This document shows, piece after piece, positions 6,781-13,092 of a stretch of 14,185 nucleotides of DNA (position 1 is its first letter; each line of letters starts with the position of its first letter). Position numbers and translations under genes: made by a program. Source of the stretch: Bacteroidales bacterium UBA755 (GTDB taxonomy: Bacteria; Bacteroidota; Bacteroidia; Bacteroidales; UBA932); the NCBI GenBank assembly GCA_002297815.1, contig DBKH01000019.1:1-14185 (forward strand), given 5' to 3'. A model generated the notes under the pieces. The model was not told the origin of the DNA, ran no database searches, and worked only from the letters and a program-made list of their open reading frames with translations.

Positions 6781-7280
6781 CCTCCAAACAACGGCTGCAA
6801 ACGCAAGGTAAATCGCTTCATTTTCATGAGAATTAGTATCATCACTCTATGGCCAAACGCAACATGCTTAGTGTCAACGAGTGGTGTATAATGCATTAAT
6901 TATCATATAGTTAGCTCCTTGTCTTGGGTGTTAAACTGCCAAAGACTGGTAGCTAAACTATTTATTAATAATGATTTACAAATCACACCCACCTTGATTA
7001 TTACCTCCGGCACAGGAATGTCAACCCGTATCCTTATGCCTTGAGGCCTCAGGTCAGGGTACAAGCTGAGGCAGGCCACTGAGCGGCCCACTCGTGCTGA
7101 TGTAGGTGCGAATTTACTGAACGCCTTCACATCAAACCCTATCCGAAGCGCATGGAAGGCTCATTCCCATGAAAAGCCTGTACTTTTGCCATTGAGTCCG
7201 AGACGTAAAATCCTTGCAAAATGCAGAAATCTGATGCAAAAAGTCGCAATAACGCATGGTGAAGGTAAGTAATTTATAAA
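6781..7280. other. Stretch of 500 bases without a convincing gene
   Basis: No frame here shows a recognisable protein. A 75-codon minus-strand frame at 6903-7130 has mixed composition, no signal and no family resemblance I can name. A 10-bp palindrome lies at 6889-6898 (TAATGCATTA) and a 7-bp stem at 7046-7052/7066-7072 (GCCTCAG/CTGAGGC). The stretch may hold the remains of a degraded insertion. Confidence 0.5.
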
Positions 7281-7413
7281 TAGTCACATAGCTTCGTCGC
7301 CTCGCGTTAGAGGAACACCACTTCGCGTTAAAGGAACACGATTTCTAGGGCATTTCGCGTTAGAGGAACAAAAGGACATCCGTAAAATTTGTGTGGGTCG
7401 AATTATGTGACTA
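7281..7413. repeat. 10-bp inverted repeat enclosing the direct repeats and part of the fimbrial promoter
   Basis: TAGTCACATA at 7281-7290 is the exact reverse complement of TATGTGACTA at 7404-7413. The right arm overlaps the first two bases of the -7 box at 7412. A 10-bp match at this distance is expected by chance about twice in a window of this size, so the position, not the match alone, makes it notable. Confidence 0.5.
7302..7370 (+). repeat. Three direct 16-bp repeats upstream of the fimbrial promoter
   Basis: TCGCGTTAGAGGAACA occurs at 7302-7317 and 7355-7370, and with one change (A for G) at 7323-7338. The start-to-start distances are 21 and 32 bases, close to two and three helical turns. 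The last copy ends 17 bases before the -33 element. The array looks like a set of activator-binding sites, or less likely the multiple end repeats of a lost insertion sequence. Confidence 0.8.
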
Positions 7414-7419
7414 ATTTTG
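7388..7419 (+). promoter_or_regulatory. Promoter of the fimbrial operon
   Basis: TTTG at 7388-7391, a 20-nt spacer and TAATTTTG at 7412-7419 match the Bacteroidota consensus. Transcription would start near 7426, leaving a leader of about 89 bases before the ATG at 7515. Confidence 0.7.
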
Positions 7420-7436
7420 CCACGTTGATAGAATCG

Positions 7437-7499
7437 AACACCGTCGGTACCCACTACCGTCTGTGTTGGTCATGCAGGTGCTGACAGATTGAACCAACA
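7437..7499 (+). promoter_or_regulatory. Leader with two overlapping, mutually exclusive hairpins
   Basis: Hairpin 1 pairs 7437-7449 with 7455-7467 (11 of 13 positions, core CGGTA/TACCG). Hairpin 2 pairs TGTTGGT (7464-7470) with ACCAACA (7493-7499), perfect over 7 bp. Bases 7464-7467 are used by both, so both cannot form fully at once. The second hairpin ends 15 bases before the start codon. This is attenuator-like in form; no known riboswitch class is recognised. Confidence 0.4.
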
Positions 7500-7514
7500 T
7501 TTAACAAAAGATTG

Positions 7515-8270
7515 ATGAGAAGTTTTTTCCTTTGCTGCACGGCATTCCTAATGTCTCTCCTTGCGGTTCCTGCGCAAGAGGTCAGCAACCGTTTCCCTCA
7601 ACAAAGCTGGTACGCAGGCATCAGCGGAGAAGTTCCTTTTGGTTTCTGTACATTTTCCTCTTTCGGCTCCGACAAGGCAAGGGCCGGATGGGGAGCTGGC
7701 GCTTATTTGGGACACAGATTCTCGGCTGTCACCTCAGCTGAGATCTCTCTGACCGCTGGTCGTACGAACCTCGCAGCAAGAGACTGCTGCGTGGAGAGAG
7801 GCTATTGGCTCGGCTCCGACTGGACACGCTACAATGCCCCAGTCATCAACATGACAGGCTGGAACTACTCTGAACTTAAAAGCTCAGTTTCGTTTCTCAA
7901 GATAGATGCTGGGTTTAACGTAAATGTCCTCGCTTTCTTCACCAGCGACAAGGATTGCCCATGGGCATTGGAGATCTCTCCGGCCCTCTCGGCAATCGGT
8001 ACTAGCACTGATCTCAAACTCATCGCCACAGGCGAGACAGTTCGCGATGACGTGAGCGGATGGAATTTCGGAGCCGGAGCCCGCGCCCAGATTCGTAGGC
8101 TCATGGGCAAACGACTCGAAGTCTCTGTCTTCTCAGGACTTACCTACCTCTTGGGTGGAAAAATAGATAGTATGCCTGAGCATCAGCACAACTCGAACAT
8201 GCTTTGGGAGAGCGGCTTCAGACTGGGCTGGAGATTTGGCAAAGGACGAAGCTGTGTCGCGAAGGAATAG
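7515..8270 (+). CDS. Outer-membrane beta-barrel protein, first gene of the fimbrial operon
   Basis: The 251-residue protein has a Sec signal peptide (MRSFFLCCTAFLMSLLAVPA, cleavage after VPA) and no lipobox cysteine at the cleavage point. The mature part has alternating strands typical of small outer-membrane barrels: WYAGISGEVPFGF, AGWGAGAYLGHRFSAVTSAEISL, VSFLKIDAGFNVNVLAFF, GWNFGAGARAQIRRL, LEVSVFSGLTYLLGG and a last strand SGFRLGWRFGKG. I do not recognise a specific family; OmpA-type or porin-like barrel proteins often lead Bacteroidales fimbrial clusters. The ATG at 7515 is preferred to the TTG three bases upstream. A promoter and structured leader precede it. The stop codon lies inside a duplicated segment (8265-8291). 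A role in fimbrial export or anchoring at the outer membrane is inferred from position. Confidence 0.75.
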   Translation: MRSFFLCCTAFLMSLLAVPAQEVSNRFPQQSWYAGISGEVPFGFCTFSSFGSDKARAGWGAGAYLGHRFSAVTSAEISLTAGRTNLAARDCCVERGYWLGSDWTRYNAPVINMTGWNYSELKSSVSFLKIDAGFNVNVLAFFTSDKDCPWALEISPALSAIGTSTDLKLIATGETVRDDVSGWNFGAGARAQIRRLMGKRLEVSVFSGLTYLLGGKIDSMPEHQHNSNMLWESGFRLGWRFGKGRSCVAKE

Positions 8271-8333
8271 TGTGACAGATGAAAGGAAGAAAAGCATAGC
8301 AGAAGAGAATAGTGTGACAGATGAATGGAAGAA
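8265..8333 (+). repeat. Imperfect 27-bp direct repeat with a 42-bp period
   Basis: Bases 8265-8291 and 8307-8333 are identical except at 8284 (A) and 8326 (T). Copy one contains the stop codon of the barrel gene; copy two lies just before the start of the anchor gene. The T at 8326 creates an extra ATG (8325-8327) in the second copy. This appears to be a local tandem duplication in the 81-base gap between the two genes. Confidence 0.8.
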
Positions 8334-8351
8334 CACCAAACAGATGAGAAG

Positions 8352-9272
8352 ATGACAAACCGAACCGGCATATTCATAAATAAAATGGCTGCCCTTGCTG
8401 CGGCTGCCGCGGTGGCACTGTCGATTCAGTCGTGCTGCAAGACTTTCCACACCGATGAGGACAGCAGCATCAGCGTGGCCTTGGACTTCGCGGATGAGAG
8501 TGATGCGGAAGGGACGACAATTGGCGACACCAAGCTCTGGATATTCGATGATGGCGGAAGCCTTGTCGAGGACTATGAATATTCAAGTGCCGCGGAGTTC
8601 GCCTTGCAGCGTTATCACCTTGCAGCGGGCCACTACCTTTTAGTGACAGCGGCCAACCTTCGGGACCCGTTCACTTGGACCGAGCCTACAAGGGCCACTG
8701 ACATGGAGAGTCTGATGTTCGGGCTGAAAACCCCGGCTTCGTCCCCGGCTCACGCCTTTTACGGTGTGGCGGAAGTTACAGTAGAGAAGGATAAAAGCAA
8801 AATTGTCAAATCCGAGATTCGCAGAGTCCTGTCGGAACTGACAATCCAGATGACAGGCGCCCCAGCCGGCTCAACCCTAAAAGCAACCCTTTACGCGAAC
8901 GCGGTGGGGGTTTACCCGGCAATCAAAGGTGAGGACGGTACCTATGGTCTTCCAACCAAGGAAGACAACCGCTCCATCGAACTCCCAGAAGGAAGGGAGA
9001 GCGGAGGCTCAATCGTCACCCCGGTGATGCGCCTTATGCCGACGATCAGCGGAAGCATCTCCACCATCATCTATCTCACCATGACCCTCGCCAATGGGGA
9101 AGTGCTGAAAGGCACCATCATGGCCCCACCGATGGATCCGTCAGGGAAGTACATCCTGATGATTGAATATCTCAGCATGAGCCCGACGATGATTGTCAAC
9201 CCTTACAAGATCAACCAGTGGACCGAAGGATGGGTGGTCAACGGAGAGATCTTGAACCCAGACGAATATTAG
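8352..9272 (+). CDS. FimB/Mfa2-like fimbrial anchor lipoprotein
   Basis: From ATG 8352 the protein has 306 residues. It shows a lysine/arginine-bearing N-terminus, an alanine-rich hydrophobic stretch and a lipobox ending SIQSC (Cys28, followed by a second Cys). An alternative ATG at 8325 would add nine polar residues (MEEHQTDEK) before the signal and is less likely; it exists because of the local duplication. After a variable start come the features of FimB/Mfa2 anchors: TKLWIFDDGGSLVEDYEY, a short strand and a YHLAAGHYLLVTAANL segment, then a second beta-domain ending INQWTEGWVVNGEI. In type V pili this protein caps the base of the shaft and fixes it to the outer membrane. Its position just before four fimbrillin genes supports this. 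The assignment to FimB/Mfa2 rests on pattern and context, so moderate certainty. Confidence 0.75.
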   Translation: MTNRTGIFINKMAALAAAAAVALSIQSCCKTFHTDEDSSISVALDFADESDAEGTTIGDTKLWIFDDGGSLVEDYEYSSAAEFALQRYHLAAGHYLLVTAANLRDPFTWTEPTRATDMESLMFGLKTPASSPAHAFYGVAEVTVEKDKSKIVKSEIRRVLSELTIQMTGAPAGSTLKATLYANAVGVYPAIKGEDGTYGLPTKEDNRSIELPEGRESGGSIVTPVMRLMPTISGSISTIIYLTMTLANGEVLKGTIMAPPMDPSGKYILMIEYLSMSPTMIVNPYKINQWTEGWVVNGEILNPDEY

Positions 9273-9296
9273 TAATTAAAATAAAACACAAACAAC

Positions 9297-10223
9297 ATGA
9301 AAAAGACAATTCTTTATCTTGCTCTCGTGGGAGCCGTGGCAATGGCTTTGCCAAGCTGTAACAAGGAACGCAGTGAGTCTCAGAAGCCTGAGTACATCAC
9401 AGTCTCCACCAACATTGGTGGGATGTCACGTGTCACCACGAACGCTTCTGGTGAGCAGGTCTTCGAGGTCGGAGACGAAATCAGCGTCTATGCATGGACC
9501 GGCTCTAAGGATGAAGCACCTGCTGCCGCTGGCAGAGTGGTGGACAACTCCATCAACAAGCTTGGCGCAGAAGGTAAATGGGTGGCTACCCCTCAGATGC
9601 TTTGGAAGAACATGGTCGATGAGCATTTCTTTATTGGAGTCTATCCTAAGGATGCCTCGTCAGTCGCGGATCTCACTTCAGCGGATTACACCTTGAAGGT
9701 CGCCGATCAGGAAGCCAGTGACCTCCTTATTGCCACTGAGTTCTCCGGAAAGGTCGCGGACAACAATCCTGTTCCCCTCACCTTCGATCATGCTATGGCC
9801 ATGGTTGTGGTCAAACTAACTTTCCGTAACCAGTGGGATAACACGGGAAAGGAAGTCGAGAAAGTCGAATTCAAGAACGTTGCCACCACAGCCAAGGTCA
9901 ACTACTTGACCAAAACGGTGACAGCAGGTTCCGACCGCGAGTCCGTGCTTGCTATTCCGTGTGTCTTCAAAGATGATAAAACCGAGAGATTTGAGTCAAT
10001 ATTCATCCCTCAGAGTGGTGTCAACACCATTGTGATCACAGTGAAGAGCGAAGGCACCAGCGATGGCTACACTTACACACACGGCACGGACTTTAAGTTC
10101 GAGGCCGGCAAGAGGACGACTATCAACCTCATCGTTGGACGTAACCAGATCGACCTTGGCGATGTGAAGATCAATAACTGGGTCGATGGCGAGACCATTG
10201 AAGGTGGCGAGGCTCTTGACTAA
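9297..10223 (+). CDS. Fimbrillin family lipoprotein (major-subunit candidate)
   Basis: The 308-residue lipoprotein (lipobox LPSC, Cys21) has the fold pattern of FimA/Mfa-like fimbrillins: a first strand YITVSTNIGG, a basic residue at SR (Arg45), FEVGDEISVYAW, WVATPQMLWKN, FFIGVYP, a central DLLIATE and PLTFDHAMAMVVVKL, then a C-terminal strand set ending VKINNWVDGETIEGGE. In the type V pilus model the lipoprotein precursor is cut after an Arg near position 46 and the subunits then join by strand exchange; Arg45 is placed correctly for this. As the simplest and first fimbrillin gene after the anchor it is the best candidate for the main shaft subunit. It begins 24 bases after the anchor gene with no promoter between. 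Confidence 0.88.
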   Translation: MKKTILYLALVGAVAMALPSCNKERSESQKPEYITVSTNIGGMSRVTTNASGEQVFEVGDEISVYAWTGSKDEAPAAAGRVVDNSINKLGAEGKWVATPQMLWKNMVDEHFFIGVYPKDASSVADLTSADYTLKVADQEASDLLIATEFSGKVADNNPVPLTFDHAMAMVVVKLTFRNQWDNTGKEVEKVEFKNVATTAKVNYLTKTVTAGSDRESVLAIPCVFKDDKTERFESIFIPQSGVNTIVITVKSEGTSDGYTYTHGTDFKFEAGKRTTINLIVGRNQIDLGDVKINNWVDGETIEGGEALD

Positions 10224-10241
10224 TCTAACACAGGACCAATC

Positions 10242-11228
10242 ATGAGAATCAACGTTTCTATATTCATTATGGCAGCCCTTGCCGCAGCCGCCATCGGATG
10301 CAACAAGGCCTCCGCCCCGGAGCCGCCTTTTGATCCTGTCGTGAGGGTTGCCCCTGAGGTCACCCCTCAGACCAGGGGCTCCTACACCACGGAGAACCTC
10401 AATGAGTTCGACCTCTTCATCCATAGCGAGAACTCCAGATACTCCTACACCAACACCAAGTTCACCAAGAACGCCACTTCCGGAGAATGGGAACCTGCCC
10501 GTCAGATGCTTTGGGCTGGAAAGAATGTAAAATTTGCCTTTCTCGCCATAGCCCCATCGCTGAAAACTAGCGGGCATTCGCTCTCAAGTGATCCCATCTG
10601 CGAGTTCACGGTAGAATATGAGCAGACAAAGGAGAGCAATGCTTCAGACCTCCTCTGGGCGGGATGCAGAAGCATCTCTCCAACGCAATCGGACGCGCCA
10701 AGTTACTTCACTACCGATGGGGTAATGAAATTCGAGTTTGATCACGCACTTACCCTTCTAAGGGTGAAACTCACCCTTGGAACTGAGTTCAATCATAATG
10801 GAGTACCGACGGTCTGCCCTGTCAGCGATGTGAGGATTGACGGCTTTCCTCGGAAGGTTAGGTTAACCCCGTTAGAGAACGACAACATGCCTAAGTTGGA
10901 AGCAGATGGTGATAAAGGGACCATTCAGGCTTACGAATCAAAGTGGGAAAGGGCTGTTGACGAGAATGGTAAGGATGATGTGACGAAAAACTGCATGGTT
11001 ACCTACGAGTGCATTGTCGTGCCGGATAGGCTGGACTCATTCACGGTGAATTTTATATGTAATGGCAAGCCTTACACCTACACGGCCACAGGGTCATTCC
11101 CGTTCATGTCAGGAAACTCCTACACCCTCCCTCTCACCGTGGGCAAGGACGAGGTCATCATGAGCAAGGACGGCATCACAGCGAGCCCTTGGGTTGACGG
11201 AGGAAGCGAAGACATCGAAACAGACTAA
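10242..11228 (+). CDS. Fimbrillin family lipoprotein
   Basis: This 328-residue lipoprotein (lipobox AIGC, Cys20) follows the same plan: first strand VVRVAPEVTP, TR at 44-45 as the likely processing site, EPARQMLWAGKNVKFAFLAIAP, ASDLLWAG, VMKFEFDHALTLLRVKLTL and a C-terminal TASPWVDGGSEDIETD. Mid-domain strands and loops differ strongly from the gene before it, so it is a separate subunit rather than a recent duplicate. It lies 18 bases after the previous gene and 3 bases before the next, so the operon continues. It could be an accessory or tip-proximal subunit; which one cannot be told from sequence. Confidence 0.85.
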   Translation: MRINVSIFIMAALAAAAIGCNKASAPEPPFDPVVRVAPEVTPQTRGSYTTENLNEFDLFIHSENSRYSYTNTKFTKNATSGEWEPARQMLWAGKNVKFAFLAIAPSLKTSGHSLSSDPICEFTVEYEQTKESNASDLLWAGCRSISPTQSDAPSYFTTDGVMKFEFDHALTLLRVKLTLGTEFNHNGVPTVCPVSDVRIDGFPRKVRLTPLENDNMPKLEADGDKGTIQAYESKWERAVDENGKDDVTKNCMVTYECIVVPDRLDSFTVNFICNGKPYTYTATGSFPFMSGNSYTLPLTVGKDEVIMSKDGITASPWVDGGSEDIETD

Positions 11229-11231
11229 GCT

Positions 11232-13091
11232 ATGAAGAAACTGAAATATTCATTGACGGCCCTTGCGCTCATGACGCTTGCCGCCTGCAACAAGACAGAG
11301 ATGCCGGGCTTCCTCTCCGACCCCGATGCCGTTCGCATCGAGGCCGCTGTGGGAGTCCTCACCAAGAGCAACCCTCTTGGCACCACAGAAGAGCAGCAGA
11401 AATTTAAAGAAGACGACCGTATCGCTGTCACCAATGCCGGCAAGACCGTTGTCTACAAGCTCCAGAACGGCATCTGGGCTCCGGAGAACTCCAGCGAGTA
11501 CCTTAAGTGGGATAATAATGACCTTGCGTTCGATGTGAAATACCCAGCGGGTTATACCACGCTTTCTGGAGACCAGTCCACTATAGAAAAACTGGCCGCT
11601 GCGGATAACATGTATGCAAAAATAACGTATACTGGAATCCCTGATGGCCGCATCTTGTCTGCCAATCTGGTTCGCAAAAACGCCCTTGTGAAAGTCAAGA
11701 TCGCTGGCTATCTGGACCAGTACAAGGAAGGGGAAACCTATATCAAAAACCTGCGGTTTGACAAGGTACAATTCCCATTGATTCAGGATAAAGAAGGCAA
11801 TTATGTGGAAGGAAGCTATACTATGGGGACTGTAGGTTGTACATATATAGCGATCTTAGAGCCTAATAGTGGTGCGTCAGACGCATATTTCGTTGAGATG
11901 ATTCTTCACAAAGCTAATCAGGAGGAAGGCCCCCTTAAGGTCAAGGGCGTTCCGGAACTCAAGGCAGGCTATGCCTACACTTTCGAACTCTACGTCGGCA
12001 AGGAGACCGTCAAGGTCGGCAATGTCACGGTGAACGAGTGGACGAAAGGTGTCGACCTGCATGAAGGCGAGACCGATCCTGTTGACACCTGGGACGGCCA
12101 GACCGCCACTGCTTTCGCCACTCAAGATGCGGACGGCAGCGAACTTGGCAAAACTGAAGACAGGCCTATTCTCATCAACAGCTGCGCCCAGCTCGCCTAC
12201 CTTGCTAAGCAGGTGAACGATGGGTACAGTTACGAAAACACGTACTTCAAACTCACCGATGACCTTAATCTTGCTGACAAAAAATGGACACCAATCGGGG
12301 AGATGTATGGCTGTTTTTCAGGGCACTTTGACGGAAACAATCACGAAATTTTCGGCTTGAAGGTGGACGGTTCCTCGTATTATGCAGGACTTTTTGGGCG
12401 TATCTCGGGAGGAAGTGTCAAGAACGTGAATATTCGTTCCGGATCGGTGAGGACAGATAATGATGCTCATGATAGTGCAGCAGGAGGAATCGCGGGGCAC
12501 ATTTATTACGGCGGTCGGATTGAGAACAGCACTGCGAGCGTCAATGTGAGTGGAAAGTCAAATGTCGGAGGAGTGGTTGGTTATATCATTGATGGTTCTA
12601 TTCTCAATTGTCATTTCCTTTCGGGTGAAATTGATGGTGGCGAGAGTGTCGGAGGAATTGTCGGTAATGTCGGTTATGACAATGCTAATAAAAGCACTGT
12701 CAGCGGCTGTTCTGCTGATGCTTCAGTGAAGGGAAATGAGAAGGTCGGGGGCCTTTGCGGTTGGTTTGGTAACGGAGATCACAAATTCTCTAATTGCACC
12801 ATGAAAGGGAGCGTTACCGTCACCGGGAGCTATTGCGGAGGTCTTGTAGGCTATTTAAATGATAATAGCAAAGGAACGTTCGAAAATTGTCAGTTCAAAG
12901 GCTCGATTAAGAAGGATGGCGCCGGCGTTTCCAATACGGGAATTGCCATCGGAGCAGACAATAGCAATGGTAATGTGACTTTCACTTACTGTGTGTGCAC
13001 GATAGACAACCAGACCTACATGGCTTTAGATGGGTGGGAATCCGGCAGTAAAAGTGATTACACCGGGATCGAAGTAACAACAATTAAATGA
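11232..13091 (+). CDS. Fimbrillin lipoprotein with C-terminal GLUG-repeat extension
   Basis: The 619-residue protein has a lipobox LAAC (Cys19). Residues about 30-285 form a fimbrillin domain: VRIEAAVG, TK at 44-45 in place of the usual TR, DDRIAVT, ALVKVKIAGYL, and VGNVTVNEWTKG closing the domain near 272. After a linker (DPVDTWDGQTATAFAT) comes a segment PILINSCAQLAYLAKQVNDG and WTPIGEMYGCFSGHFDGNNH, typical of the lead-in to GLUG proteins. It is followed by about six GG[IVL]xG-type repeats (AGLFG, GGIAG, GGVVG, GGIVG, GGLCG, GGLVG). GLUG repeats are beta-solenoid-like and occur in surface proteins and adhesins. A large extra domain at the C-terminus suits a fimbrial tip subunit, which ends the shaft and contacts targets; this is inference. 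It begins 3 bases after the previous gene and ends 1 base before the next. Confidence 0.88.
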   Translation: MKKLKYSLTALALMTLAACNKTEMPGFLSDPDAVRIEAAVGVLTKSNPLGTTEEQQKFKEDDRIAVTNAGKTVVYKLQNGIWAPENSSEYLKWDNNDLAFDVKYPAGYTTLSGDQSTIEKLAAADNMYAKITYTGIPDGRILSANLVRKNALVKVKIAGYLDQYKEGETYIKNLRFDKVQFPLIQDKEGNYVEGSYTMGTVGCTYIAILEPNSGASDAYFVEMILHKANQEEGPLKVKGVPELKAGYAYTFELYVGKETVKVGNVTVNEWTKGVDLHEGETDPVDTWDGQTATAFATQDADGSELGKTEDRPILINSCAQLAYLAKQVNDGYSYENTYFKLTDDLNLADKKWTPIGEMYGCFSGHFDGNNHEIFGLKVDGSSYYAGLFGRISGGSVKNVNIRSGSVRTDNDAHDSAAGGIAGHIYYGGRIENSTASVNVSGKSNVGGVVGYIIDGSILNCHFLSGEIDGGESVGGIVGNVGYDNANKSTVSGCSADASVKGNEKVGGLCGWFGNGDHKFSNCTMKGSVTVTGSYCGGLVGYLNDNSKGTFENCQFKGSIKKDGAGVSNTGIAIGADNSNGNVTFTYCVCTIDNQTYMALDGWESGSKSDYTGIEVTTIK

Positions 13092-13092
13092 G

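Noticed and set aside
6850..6900. A short plus-strand frame (MAKRNMLSVNEWCIMH)
   Set aside because: Only 16 codons, with no supporting promoter, translation signal or partner gene.
6903..7130. A 75-codon minus-strand frame
   Set aside because: No signal, motif or family resemblance, no ribosome site or promoter, and it lies in a stretch that looks degraded.
7302..7370. The three direct repeats as a CRISPR array
   Set aside because: The units are only 16 bp, the gaps are 5 and 16 bases and unequal, and no cas gene is present.
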